Shown here in pieces: positions 27,403-36,716 of a DNA stretch of 64,000 bases. The DNA lies in the NCBI GenBank assembly GCA_002835545.1, contig PIZK01000014.1:124001-188000 (forward strand), in the 5' to 3' direction. The stretch comes from Alteromonadales bacterium alter-6D02. GTDB taxonomy: Bacteria > Pseudomonadota > Gammaproteobacteria > Enterobacterales > Psychrobiaceae. Below the pieces are notes generated by a model. The model had not been told where the DNA came from, did no database searches, and saw only the letters and a program-made list of their open reading frames with translations. Numbering within the stretch: position 1 is the first letter of the stretch; every line of letters begins with the position of its first letter. The translations under genes were made by a program, and so were the position numbers.

Positions 27403-29130
27403 CTATGGCAAGATTGTAAGTGGCCATTCACTCTTATCTGCGGTAACTTTACCTTGCTTATTATGATACATTCGTTCATCAGCAAGAGTTAAACAAGCGG
27501 AAGTGCTGTCTGTCTCTATGCTGTCAGCAATACCATAGCTCACTCCTGCAAATGGCCATGTTTGTTGAAGCTCTCCTTCACATTGCTCAACCCATAGTTT
27601 TGTTTGACAAATTAAACGACGCAAGTCCTTTTTTGTCACCGTATTAAATAACCAAACAAACTCATCTCCACCCGTTCTAAAAACCTGACCGTATTCAGCG
27701 ACTCGTTGTGACATGACTTGGGATGTTTTTATTAAGAAAGCATCGCCTTGCGCATGGCCTAATTGATCATTAATTTGCTTCATGCCATCTAAATCAATAA
27801 ACACAATAGCATAATAGCGACTGAGCTTAGCCAGACTCTCATTGAGCGCATAACGGTTAGCGATTTGAGTCAACGAGTCTATTCGCGCAATAGAAAATTG
27901 GTGTTTGTAATCTAACTGTTGCAATCGGAGCCACTCAGATAACGACAGTAAAATACAAATACAATCAATCGCTAACGCAACCATAACGATCAGCTCTGGA
28001 TGGGTTAACCCTTCAATCAGGTTAGTATGGGATAACACATAATAGAGGAGTGATACGCAATAAAGGCTATTGCCGAATAAGAAATACTTTGCCCGAAAGT
28101 CACTCACATACAACATTTTAAAACCAATAAATATCGCCAGTGGAATCCAAAACATGGCAATGAGGTGCGATATAAGAAATACGCTCGAGAAGTCAAGCCA
28201 CAACATAATAAAGGCCAATATGCAGCACAATACTGCGAAGCTATCAAGCACTTGAGTCAATGTTTTGTGTAGACGTATAGGCCCATGACTAGACAATACC
28301 GTTGCCGTATCAGCGATAAATAACAACTTAGTAAACTGACATGCGCATGCAATCGCGACTGGGAACAGGTAAATTCCTAAATATGAAAAATTAAATGAAC
28401 TGGTTAATAGGATATCATCGATGAGACCTGACGCAGCAGCCCAACCTAAGCCGTGAAGCCCAATATAACCTGCACACGCTATAGTCACCGCTAAGCGAGT
28501 TCGAATAAACACTAATAATGCTATCAACGCTAAAGTTAGCATGACCGTAATGGCAGCTATCGTGACCGTATTTTCAACGAGCTGTAAACGATAGAAAGCA
28601 GGCTGATTATAAATAGTCAGGTGTAATGGGGTCGCGTAGTGCTTTGCATTAACATACAGCCAAAGCTCACCTGTTTCATAGGGCTCAATCGTAAAACCGA
28701 CGGCTTGATTGTGCATTAATACGGGAGTATTAATATCCTGAGTTTGAGAGAATCCATTTAACTTAATTAATGTATCATCATGTCTTTTCCAATAGGCTAC
28801 GCCAGCATCAATGAAGTTCGCACTAGGTGACGCGTACCAGCTGCGCGCTTGAGCATGACTGTTTTCAAGGGGTACACGAGCAATATAGGCACCTGACGAG
28901 CCAATGGTTAACTCGTTAAGAGGTTTTGATTGATAATAGGCTTGCTGGATTTGTTTAAACCCTGCTGGTTCAAGTAAGTTAACCGCTCGCCACACTTTGA
29001 AATCTGGAAGTTTAACCGTTGATTCTTGCGAGAAAGAGACCTGTGATTCTGCTCTCAACGGGATAACGATAGTGATAAAAAAGCCAATAGAAAATAAAAA
29101 CAACTTAACCAGTTGAGTATTTAACATCAT
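27403..29130 (-). CDS. Diguanylate cyclase with 7TM-DISM sensor
   Basis: A 575-residue cyclase. A signal peptide (cut near AES, residue 28) precedes an extracellular beta-rich domain of about 150 residues of the DISMED2 type, then seven hydrophobic helices (about 185-400) of the 7TMR-DISM type, a short linker and the GGDEF domain (start SLTQIANRYALN, metal site FIDLDGMKQIND, active loop RTGGDEF). The family's extracellular part is thought to bind carbohydrates. No RxxD is present five residues before GGDEF, so no I-site. It converges on ogt with 33 bases between stops. An AGAGG ribosome site precedes the two start ATGs. The signal is unknown; the activity is likely. Confidence 0.92.
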   Translation of the reverse strand: MMLNTQLVKLFLFSIGFFITIVIPLRAESQVSFSQESTVKLPDFKVWRAVNLLEPAGFKQIQQAYYQSKPLNELTIGSSGAYIARVPLENSHAQARSWYASPSANFIDAGVAYWKRHDDTLIKLNGFSQTQDINTPVLMHNQAVGFTIEPYETGELWLYVNAKHYATPLHLTIYNQPAFYRLQLVENTVTIAAITVMLTLALIALLVFIRTRLAVTIACAGYIGLHGLGWAAASGLIDDILLTSSFNFSYLGIYLFPVAIACACQFTKLLFIADTATVLSSHGPIRLHKTLTQVLDSFAVLCCILAFIMLWLDFSSVFLISHLIAMFWIPLAIFIGFKMLYVSDFRAKYFLFGNSLYCVSLLYYVLSHTNLIEGLTHPELIVMVALAIDCICILLSLSEWLRLQQLDYKHQFSIARIDSLTQIANRYALNESLAKLSRYYAIVFIDLDGMKQINDQLGHAQGDAFLIKTSQVMSQRVAEYGQVFRTGGDEFVWLFNTVTKKDLRRLICQTKLWVEQCEGELQQTWPFAGVSYGIADSIETDSTSACLTLADERMYHNKQGKVTADKSEWPLTILP

Positions 29131-29274
29131 TGTAGAATACCTCTTGAAGGCCTTTATACAGCCATCATAGCACTTATCAATGAAAATAATGTATCTGATA
29201 ACAACCTAATAGGAGAGAAATATACGCTAGATCAATCACCACTTATCTAACGTATATTTAACCATAATAAAAGC
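29131..29274. other. Upstream region of the 7TM cyclase
   Basis: 144 bases between the cyclase start and repeat copy 1. AT-rich; it must hold the leftward promoter. No distinct motif was recognised. Confidence 0.4.
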
Positions 29275-29483
29275 TATGTCTTAGTTAGCTATTGCGATTT
29301 GTTAATGCCAGCTGCTCTTTGATGTGCTAAGTAGAGTTGCTGATTAATGTGAAGCTTTCTTGAGCACACCAGTTACTTTTCTTTGCTTCGCTAAAGAAAA
29401 GTAACCAAAAGAAAGGCGACCCGTAATTTAATTGCTTACCTTTAAGTGAAAAGCTGTCTTAACGTCACCGATTTTAATGCGCA
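29275..29483. repeat. Dispersed intergenic repeat, copy 1 (short form)
   Basis: About 209 bases that recur, diverged, at 54711-55056. Shared blocks include TTGCGATTTGTTAATG, GAGCACACCAGTTACTTTTC, AAGGCGACCCGTAATTTAAT and AACGTCACCGATTTT. It contains a hairpin, GTTACTTTTCTTT/AAAGAAAAGTAAC, with an 8-base loop (29371-29404). The right end overlaps the last codons of prpF. It carries no ORF of its own, and is probably a member of a genome-wide family of non-coding elements. Confidence 0.85.
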
Positions 29484-30646
29484 GGCACCCTAACCCAGCC
29501 CTCCATTAAGACTCGAGCACTGCGGCTCATTCCCACTTTAAGCACTTGCCATTGTCCGTCTTGTTGCTGCGCTTGTGCGCCGACGGTTAACGTACCTGAC
29601 GGATGACCAAAGGTGACACTATCACGCTCACCGCTACCAGCAGCAAGGTTAACTAGCGTACCGGGTATCGCGGCAGCGGTACCGATGGCCACAGCAGCAG
29701 TACCCATCATCGCATGATGGAGTTTACCCATTGATAACGCACGGACATTAAGATCGATTTGCTGTGCCAATACTTGCTTACCACTTGACGAAAGGTAGTC
29801 TGTTCCCGGCGCAACAAAAGCGACTTTAGGTGTATGCTGGCGAGCCGCTGCTTCGTTGATATCGCTAATTAGTCCCATTTGAACTGCACCATAGGCACGA
29901 ATTGTTTCAAACCTTGCTAATGCAGCCTCATCATTATTGATCACATCCTGTAACTCTGTGCCGCTATAGCCAATCTCCGCAGCGTTTAAAAAAATAGTTG
30001 GAATACCCGCATTAATCATAGTCGCCTTAAACGTACCAACACCTGGCACCTCCAATTGATCGACTAAATTACCCGTTGGAAATATAGCGCCTTCACCATC
30101 GGCAGGATCAACAAACTCCACGGGAACCTCCGCTGCTGGGAAGGTCACGCCATCAAGCTCAAAATCACCCGTTTCTTGAACTTGACCGTTAGTCATCGGA
30201 ACATGCGCAATAATTGTCTTATTAATATTGGCTTGCCATATACGCACCGTACAAACACCATTCTCTGGAATACGGCTATCATCGACCAAGCCCGAGCTAA
30301 TCGCAAATGAACCTACCGCAGCGGTTAAATTACCGCAGTTGCCACTCCAATCAACAAATGGTTTATCGATAGCAACTTGTCCAAATAAGTAATCGACATC
30401 ATGATCCACTTGTGAGCTTTTCGCCAAAATCACCGTTTTACTGGTGCTTGACGTCGCTCCGCCCATCCCGTCAGTTTGCTTGCCGTAAGGATCTGGGCTA
30501 CCAATGACACGTAACAATAGTGCATCACGTGCCGCCCCTGCCACTTGAGCTGCTGGCGGTAAGTCAGTTAAATTGAAAAACACCCCTTTACTGGTGCCAC
30601 CACGCATATAAGTTGCGGGTATTTTTAGTTGCGCTAAATGTGCCAT
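29474..30646 (-). CDS. prpF: AcnD-accessory protein PrpF (aconitate isomerase-like)
   Basis: A 390-residue protein of the diaminopimelate-epimerase-like fold. Motifs: PATYMRGGTSKGVFF at the N-terminus, DGMGGATSSTSKT, VDWSGNCGNLTAAVG, and a MGKLHHAMMGTAAVAIG segment near the end. PrpF acts with AcnD in the methylcitrate cycle, isomerising the 2-methylaconitate made by AcnD. The upstream TTG (30661) is rejected in favour of ATG 30646, which has TAGGA seven bases before it. It is the last gene of the prp operon. The last residues and stop codon lie inside the dispersed repeat, so the natural C-terminus may have been replaced or trimmed by it. Confidence 0.95.
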   Translation of the reverse strand: MAHLAQLKIPATYMRGGTSKGVFFNLTDLPPAAQVAGAARDALLLRVIGSPDPYGKQTDGMGGATSSTSKTVILAKSSQVDHDVDYLFGQVAIDKPFVDWSGNCGNLTAAVGSFAISSGLVDDSRIPENGVCTVRIWQANINKTIIAHVPMTNGQVQETGDFELDGVTFPAAEVPVEFVDPADGEGAIFPTGNLVDQLEVPGVGTFKATMINAGIPTIFLNAAEIGYSGTELQDVINNDEAALARFETIRAYGAVQMGLISDINEAAARQHTPKVAFVAPGTDYLSSSGKQVLAQQIDLNVRALSMGKLHHAMMGTAAVAIGTAAAIPGTLVNLAAGSGERDSVTFGHPSGTLTVGAQAQQQDGQWQVLKVGMSRSARVLMEGWVRVPAH

Positions 30647-30741
30647 GAAAAATCCTATCAAATGACGGTTTGAACATGGGCAGCGAGCCCTACCTCACTA
30701 CCCATGATCTCACCTATAACTCTGTGCTGCGACTCGACAAA

Positions 30742-33333
30742 TTAAGCATTCGACTCTAAGAAGTCCTGCGCGAAGCGTTGTAGTACACCACCAGCAGAGT
30801 ACACAGACACTTCCTCTGCCGTATCGAGACGACATTTAACAATAATGATGATGACTTCACCATTACGCCGCGTCATTTCCACCTTCAATGAAGCCCCAGG
30901 AGCAGGCGTACCAATCACATCAAAGGTTTCAGAACCATCAATATCAAAAGTTTTACGGGTTTGCCCTTGAGAAAACTCAAGTGGTAATACACCCATACCA
31001 ACTAAATTAGTGCGATGAATACGTTCAAAACCTTCGGCTAAAATTACTTCAACACCTGCTAAGCGAACACCTTTAGCCGCCCAATCACGAGAGGAACCTT
31101 GACCATAGTCAGCACCAGCGACAATAATTAACGGCTGCGCACGGTCCATGTAGGTTTCAATAGCTTCCCACATTCTAGATTCTGTGCCTTCTGGCTCAAT
31201 GCGCGCCAGAGACCCTTGCTTGATCTCTCCTTGTTCATCACGACACATTTCATTAAGTAACTTCGGATTAGCAAAAGTCGCACGTTGAGCGGTTAAGTGA
31301 TCACCGCGATGCGTTGCATACGAGTTAAAGTCTTCTTCTGGCACGCCCATTTTATCAAGATAGGCACCAGCAGCGCTTTCAAGCATAATCGCATTAGAGG
31401 GTGATAAATGATCCGTGGTAATGTTATCGCCAAGTACCGCTAACGGCCGCATCCCTTTCATCGTCCGCTCACCCGCTAATGCACCTTCCCAGTATGGCGG
31501 TCGGCGAATGTAAGTACTTTGTGGACGCCAGTCATATAATGGATTGGTGTCTTGACCGTAATCCACTTTTAAATCAAACATTGGGCTATAGATTTGCTTG
31601 AATTGCTCCGGTTTTACACTTGAAGAAACAATTGCATCGATCTCTTCATCGCTTGGCCAAATATCTTTGAGGGTAATCGGATTCCCTTGCGAATCAGTCC
31701 CTAAAGCATCTTTTTCAATATCAAAGCGCATCGTACCGGCAATGGCATAAGCTACCACTAGCGGGGGCGAAGCCAAAAACGCTTGTTTCGCATAAGGATG
31801 AATTCGGCCATCGAAGTTCCGGTTGCCTGATAATACGGCTGTTGAGTATAAATCGCGGTCGATGATCTCTTGTTGGATCTTAGGATCCAGCGCGCCACTC
31901 ATGCCGTTACAGGTAGTACAAGCGAAACCAACAATACCAAAGCCAAGTTGCTCTAGTTCGGGTAATAAGCCTGACTCTTGTAAATATAACTGCGCGACTT
32001 TAGAACCTGGAGCGAAAGATGATTTCACCCAAGGCTTACGCACTAAGCCAAGTTCATTGGCTTTCTTGGCAATTAACCCTGCTGCGACAACATTGCGAGG
32101 ATTACTCGTATTGGTACAGCTGGTAATGGCTGCAATAATCACCGCGCCATCAGGCATCTCACCTGCTTGCTCTTGCCACTCTTTGGCAATACCGCGCTCA
32201 GCTAAATCAGCGGTAGGTAAACGACGATGTGGGTTAGATGGACCAGCCATATTACGACACACCGTTGATAAATCGAAAGTTAATACACGTTCGTATTCGG
32301 CAGTCTCTAAACTATCACCCCATAAACCCGTTTCTTTGGCATAGTTTTCAACTAAGGCTACTTGCTCAGGCTCACGTCCAGTTAATTTCAAATAATCGAT
32401 GGTTTGCTCATCGATATAGAACATCGCGGCGGTTGCGCCAAACTCTGGCGTCATGTTTGAAATGGTCGCGCGATCGCCAATGGTTAAATCTGTTACGCCA
32501 TCTCCGAAGAACTCTAAGTAACTAGAAACAACACGCTCTTGGCGTAAAAACTCGGTGATCGCTAATACTATATCCGTTGCCGTAATACCCGGCTGACGTT
32601 TGCCCGTTAACTTCACACCGACAATATCCGGTAAGCGCATCATTGACGCACGGCCTAACATCACATTCTCAGCCTCTAAGCCGCCGACACCGATGGCAAT
32701 GACCCCTAAGGCATCGACATGAGGCGTATGACTATCAGTACCAACACAGGTATCAGGGAACGCTACGCCGTCACGCGATTGAATCACTGGTGACATTTTT
32801 TCTAAGTTAATTTGGTGCATGATGCCGTTCCCAGCTGGGATCACATCAATATTTTCAAAGGCGGTTTTAGTCCACTCAATAAAGTGAAAACGGTCTTCAT
32901 TACGGCGATCTTCAATCGCGCGGTTTTTATCAAAGGCGTCTGGGTCAAAGCCACCATGTTCAACAGCTAACGAATGGTCGATAATTAGTTGGGTTGGTAC
33001 CACCGGATTAACTTTTGCTGGATCGCCGCCCTGTTCGCTAATCGCATCACGTAAGCCAGCTAGATCAACCAAGGCCGTTTGACCTAAAATATCATGACAA
33101 ACCACACGAGCGGGATACCACGGGAAATCTAAATCTTGTTTGCGGTTAATTAATTGTGCCAACGATGGGGTCAATGACTGTGGGTCACAGCGCCTGACTA
33201 GCTGTTCTGCTAGTACGCGTGAGGTGTAAGGAAGTTTTTCATAAGCGCCAGGTGTAATGTCATTGATCGCCGCTCGTGTATCAAAGTAGTCAAGCTCACT
33301 ATTAGCGAGCCGTTTTCGGTAATTGCTATTCAT
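30742..33333 (-). CDS. acnD: 2-methylcitrate dehydratase AcnD (Fe-S dependent)
   Basis: An 863-residue member of the aconitase family that dehydrates 2-methylcitrate to 2-methylaconitate. The three iron-sulfur ligand regions are visible: AITSCTNTSNPRN (first Cys) and FACTTCNGMSG (the other two). The swivel domain contains YGQGSSRDWAAKG, which binds substrate carboxylates. FPDTCVGTDSHTPHVDALG and the length match the AcnD subgroup rather than AcnA or AcnB. The ATG at 33333 replaces an upstream TTG. It lies 95 bases ahead of prpF and 67 bases after prpC. AcnD-type cycles need PrpF, present here, in place of PrpD, which is absent. Confidence 0.95.
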   Translation of the reverse strand: MNSNYRKRLANSELDYFDTRAAINDITPGAYEKLPYTSRVLAEQLVRRCDPQSLTPSLAQLINRKQDLDFPWYPARVVCHDILGQTALVDLAGLRDAISEQGGDPAKVNPVVPTQLIIDHSLAVEHGGFDPDAFDKNRAIEDRRNEDRFHFIEWTKTAFENIDVIPAGNGIMHQINLEKMSPVIQSRDGVAFPDTCVGTDSHTPHVDALGVIAIGVGGLEAENVMLGRASMMRLPDIVGVKLTGKRQPGITATDIVLAITEFLRQERVVSSYLEFFGDGVTDLTIGDRATISNMTPEFGATAAMFYIDEQTIDYLKLTGREPEQVALVENYAKETGLWGDSLETAEYERVLTFDLSTVCRNMAGPSNPHRRLPTADLAERGIAKEWQEQAGEMPDGAVIIAAITSCTNTSNPRNVVAAGLIAKKANELGLVRKPWVKSSFAPGSKVAQLYLQESGLLPELEQLGFGIVGFACTTCNGMSGALDPKIQQEIIDRDLYSTAVLSGNRNFDGRIHPYAKQAFLASPPLVVAYAIAGTMRFDIEKDALGTDSQGNPITLKDIWPSDEEIDAIVSSSVKPEQFKQIYSPMFDLKVDYGQDTNPLYDWRPQSTYIRRPPYWEGALAGERTMKGMRPLAVLGDNITTDHLSPSNAIMLESAAGAYLDKMGVPEEDFNSYATHRGDHLTAQRATFANPKLLNEMCRDEQGEIKQGSLARIEPEGTESRMWEAIETYMDRAQPLIIVAGADYGQGSSRDWAAKGVRLAGVEVILAEGFERIHRTNLVGMGVLPLEFSQGQTRKTFDIDGSETFDVIGTPAPGASLKVEMTRRNGEVIIIIVKCRLDTAEEVSVYSAGGVLQRFAQDFLESNA

Positions 33334-33400
33334 AGGATATTCCAAGAGATCGACTTATTGAGCCAAGCCGTTTGGCTCAATAAGTAATTTAAAACGAAGA

Positions 33401-34525
33401 TTAACGCGCGCTAATTGGCACAACCTTTCTTGGCTCACTACCAGTGTAATCTGCACTTGGGCGGATAATGCGGTTATTTGAGCGTTGCTCCATAACATGG
33501 GCTGCCCAGCCCGTTAAACGTGAACAGACAAAGATAGGTGTAAATAATTTGGTTGGGATTCCCATATAGTTATAGGTTGATGCATGAAAGAAGTCAGCGT
33601 TACAAAAGAGTTTTTTGGTGTCCCACATAAACTCTTCACAAGCTACTGAAATATCGTAAAGTGAGGTATCACCATTTTCTTGTGCCAGTTTTTGTGACCA
33701 CTCTTTAATGATGACATTACGCGGATCAGAAGTACGATAAATCGCATGACCAAAGCCCATAATTTTTTCTTTTCGCTCAAGCATACCAGCCATTTGCTCT
33801 TTGGCATCAGTTGGTGATTTAAAGCGCTCAATCATATCCATGGCCGCTTCATTAGCACCACCGTGTAATGGACCGCGCAATGTACCGATAGCACCGGTAA
33901 TACATGAAAACATATCAGATAAAGTCGAGGCACAAACACGTGCAGTAAAGGTCGATGCATTAAATTCATGCTCAGCGTATAAGATAAGCGACACATCCAT
34001 CACGCGACGGTGTTGTTCAGATGGCGTTGTACCATTAAGTAAGCGTAAGAAGTGACCCCCTAGTGAGTCTTCATCTGAAGTACATTCAATCTCTACACCG
34101 TCATGTGAGAATTTATACCAGTAACACATAATGGCAGGAAATGCGGCTAATAGACGATTTGAAGCACGTTGTTGCTGTGAAAAGTCTTCTTCTGGTTCAA
34201 GATTACCTAAGAATGAACAACCTGTGCGCATCACATCCATTGGGTGAGCATCTTTAGGAATACGTTGTAAGACTTCTTTTAGTGCTTGTGGTAAATCACG
34301 TAGGTCATTAAGCTCTGCTTTATAAGCAGCCAGTTGTGACTCTGTTGGCATTTCGCCATTAAACAGCAGGTAAGCAACTTCTTCAAAGGTTGCGTTTTCA
34401 GCAAGGTCTGCCACATCATAACCACAATAGGTTAATCCGCTCCCCGACTTCCCGACTGTACATAACGCTGTTTCACCAGCACTTTGACCACGTAAACCTG
34501 CACCACCTAATTTCTTATCAACCAT
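33401..34525 (-). CDS. prpC: 2-methylcitrate synthase PrpC
   Basis: A 374-residue citrate-synthase-fold enzyme that condenses propionyl-CoA with oxaloacetate. Catalytic motifs: LYAEHEFNASTFTARV, GPLHGGANEAAM (His) and MGFGHAIYRTSDPRN (His), plus a C-terminal Asp region DFFHASTYNYMGIP. The length of about 375 and the N-terminus GGAGLRGQSAGETALC are those of PrpC, not of the longer GltA. It is the third gene of the gntR-prpB-prpC-acnD-prpF operon. The 152-base gap before it contains no evident terminator. Confidence 0.96.
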   Translation of the reverse strand: MVDKKLGGAGLRGQSAGETALCTVGKSGSGLTYCGYDVADLAENATFEEVAYLLFNGEMPTESQLAAYKAELNDLRDLPQALKEVLQRIPKDAHPMDVMRTGCSFLGNLEPEEDFSQQQRASNRLLAAFPAIMCYWYKFSHDGVEIECTSDEDSLGGHFLRLLNGTTPSEQHRRVMDVSLILYAEHEFNASTFTARVCASTLSDMFSCITGAIGTLRGPLHGGANEAAMDMIERFKSPTDAKEQMAGMLERKEKIMGFGHAIYRTSDPRNVIIKEWSQKLAQENGDTSLYDISVACEEFMWDTKKLFCNADFFHASTYNYMGIPTKLFTPIFVCSRLTGWAAHVMEQRSNNRIIRPSADYTGSEPRKVVPISAR

Positions 34526-34677
34526 TGCAATTTTCCTCTGTCACTATTGTTTAATTACACCTAAGAGTCGCTCATCAGGTGCAGTTTTATTTATAATTGT
34601 TTTACTTATTCTCAGCTTTGCTGTTATTACTTATTGCCATCAAAGTCCCATATAAAGGCACTACTGGCTTGTTTTTA

Positions 34678-35556
34678 TTATTTGTTTTTACCTTCGGAGA
34701 ACAACTTATCCAGCTTTTGCTCGTAGTCGTGATAGCCTAAGTAATCGTATAAATCCATCCGGGTTTGCATCGTATCAACCACCGCCTTTTGATCGCCCTC
34801 ATTAAGGATAGATTGATAAACGCGTTCTGCAGCTTTGTTCATCGCTCTAAAGGCCGATAAGGGATAAAGCACCATCGCTGCGCCCCATTCGCCCAGCTGC
34901 TCTTTATTCCACAACTCAGTCTGACCGAACTCAGTAATATTCGCTAAAATTGGTACATCTAATGCTTCTGAGAATGCACGATAATGCTCTTCTGTTTTTA
35001 CCGCTTCAGCAAAAATTCCGTCAGCGCCCGCGGCCACATAGGCTTTAGCGCGCTCGATTGCTGCCTCTAAGCCTTCTTGAGCAAAAGCATCGGTACGCGC
35101 CATAATGAAAAAGTCAGGGTCCGTACGCGCATCAACTGCCGCTTTAATGCGATCAACCATTTCTTCTGTCGAAACAATTTCTTTATTAGGACGATGACCA
35201 CAGCGTTTTTGTGCTACTTGATCTTCCATATGCACTGCAGCAGCGCCCGCCTTTTCCATATCACGAACTGTTTTCGCGATATTAAATGCACCACCCCAAC
35301 CGGTATCAATATCAACCAACAATGGCAAATCGCAAGCAGCGGTAATACGTTGAACATCAACAATCACATCATTAAGTGACGTCATACCTAAATCCGGTAG
35401 ACCATAAGAGGCATTCGCGACACCGCCACCCGATAAATAAATGGCTTGATGGCCAATTTGCTTAGCCATCATGGCGGAATAGGCATTTATTGTACCGACG
35501 ATTTGAAGTGGTTTATTGTCAGCTAATGCTTGACGAAACTTTTTACCTGCACTCAT
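34678..35556 (-). CDS. prpB: 2-methylisocitrate lyase PrpB
   Basis: A 292-residue TIM-barrel lyase that splits 2-methylisocitrate into pyruvate and succinate, the final step of the methylcitrate cycle. Signature motifs: VDIDTGWGG (metal and substrate site), the active-site loop [11 protein letters not shown] with catalytic Cys, and FIMARTDA. The length fits PrpB rather than isocitrate lyase AceA (about 430). It lies 41 bases downstream of the regulator gene and ahead of prpC. There are no unusual features. Confidence 0.97.
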   Translation of the reverse strand: MSAGKKFRQALADNKPLQIVGTINAYSAMMAKQIGHQAIYLSGGGVANASYGLPDLGMTSLNDVIVDVQRITAACDLPLLVDIDTGWGGAFNIAKTVRDMEKAGAAAVHMEDQVAQKRCGHRPNKEIVSTEEMVDRIKAAVDARTDPDFFIMARTDAFAQEGLEAAIERAKAYVAAGADGIFAEAVKTEEHYRAFSEALDVPILANITEFGQTELWNKEQLGEWGAAMVLYPLSAFRAMNKAAERVYQSILNEGDQKAVVDTMQTRMDLYDYLGYHDYEQKLDKLFSEGKNK

Positions 35557-35597
35557 GCGATTCTCTCTCTTAACGTTATTAATTTGTCGTTCTCTAG

Positions 35598-36272
35598 TTA
35601 CGTATCGTTATTTGGTTTTAGTAATTTTTGTTCAATATTATTTTTGGAATATAAAATATGACGACGCATTAACATTTCAGCTAGTTCTGGGTCACGATTA
35701 GTGATCGCCTGAACAATATGTTTATGCTCATCAAAAGCCGTACTCACTCGCTCACCCGCCATACCTAATTGCACGCGATACATTCTCACAAGATGATAGG
35801 TCCCTTCTAATAGCATCGAAATAAGATGGTTATTCTTGCTGCCAAGAATAATACGATAGTGAAAATCAACATCACCTGCTTCTTGGTAATAATTAGCACT
35901 GGTTTTCACTTTGTCTGAATGTGAATCTAAAAGTAATTGAAGCTCAGCAATTTCATGCTCTGTCATATTGGTTGCGGCAAGGCGAGCAGCCATCCCTTCA
36001 AGCGACTCACGAACTTGATAAAGCTCGATTAACCCTTCAGGCGTTAATGCGACAACGCGAGCACCAACATTGGCTTTTCGTTCAACTAAATGACACGACT
36101 CTAAGCGGTTAATTGCTTCACGGACCACCGCTCGACTCACCGCATGCTTTGTCGACAATTCAGTTTCACTAAGCTTAGCACCTGCGGTTATATCACCTTC
36201 AACAATGTCCTTACGAAGTTGATAGAAGGTTTTATCTGCGGCGGTAACAGGGTTTTCATTAAAAAATGTCAT
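35598..36272 (-). CDS. GntR/FadR-family regulator of the prp operon
   Basis: A 224-residue transcription factor. The winged helix (residues about 12-75) has [23 protein letters not shown] with VGARVV at the wing. The C-terminal FCD domain carries the metal/ligand His residues (DVDFHYRII and [10 protein letters not shown]). The first gene of the operon, it probably represses it until methylcitrate or a related acid binds, as known for GntR-type PrpR-like regulators of this group. The start is the ATG at 36272, with GGAA just ahead; the TTG at 36287 is rejected. Two matching palindromes flank the predicted promoter immediately upstream. Confidence 0.92.
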   Translation of the reverse strand: MTFFNENPVTAADKTFYQLRKDIVEGDITAGAKLSETELSTKHAVSRAVVREAINRLESCHLVERKANVGARVVALTPEGLIELYQVRESLEGMAARLAATNMTEHEIAELQLLLDSHSDKVKTSANYYQEAGDVDFHYRIILGSKNNHLISMLLEGTYHLVRMYRVQLGMAGERVSTAFDEHKHIVQAITNRDPELAEMLMRRHILYSKNNIEQKLLKPNNDT

Positions 36273-36301
36273 CGTTTCCAAATTCAAATGTTTTAAGCAA
36301 C

Positions 36302-36362
36302 TGTCGACAATATAGTCACGATAATGTAATCCGTCAACTTTAAAGGCTCAGATTGTCGACAA
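36302..36362 (-). promoter_or_regulatory. prp promoter flanked by two palindromic operators
   Basis: Leftward promoter: TTGACG (36337-36332), 17-bp spacer, TATATT (36314-36309). Operator 1, TGTCGACA (36302-36309), touches the -10; operator 2, TTGTCGACAA (36353-36362), lies above the -35. Centres are 52 bp apart, about five helical turns, so two repressor dimers would sit on the same DNA face. Probably bound by the GntR protein next door. Confidence 0.75.
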
Positions 36363-36440
36363 AGTGAGTGTAATTTAGACTAATGAACTAGAAGAGGTAA
36401 AAGGAATGAGGGGGCAAAGTCAATCAAGGTGATTGGTCAA

Positions 36441-36716
36441 TTAATCTTTAAAGCGGGCGATAAAGGTCATCATAAAATCTGCTTCTTCAGCACTAAGACT
36501 TAAGCTTTCAAGTGAACCAAGAAATTCAAAAAATCGGTCTAACTCTGGGAAGTGCTGGCTTTCTGTGATGACCTGCATTTGCCGCCAGTCATGAAATAAT
36601 CGTTGTTTGTTCAATATGCTTAAGCTGTGCCCCTAGCTCACTCTCTGGAATTTGAGAATGGCTGACATATACCAGAGCAACAAGTACTTCTTGATTTAGA
36701 TAGGTAATATTAGGTA
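36441..36716 (-). pseudogene. Possible frameshifted remnant of a small gene
   Basis: Leftward, one frame reads on from the end of the next gene through NITYLNQEVLVALVYVS to a stop (TGA) near 36590. Another frame then continues as 45 residues from an ATG at 36578 (MQVITESQHFPELDRFFEFL and on to ARFKD) to a stop at 36441. Both pieces look protein-like, but neither has a good ribosome site, so a single former gene broken by a frameshift is one reading. The 45-residue ORF alone might instead be a real small protein. I recognise no family. Confidence 0.3.
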
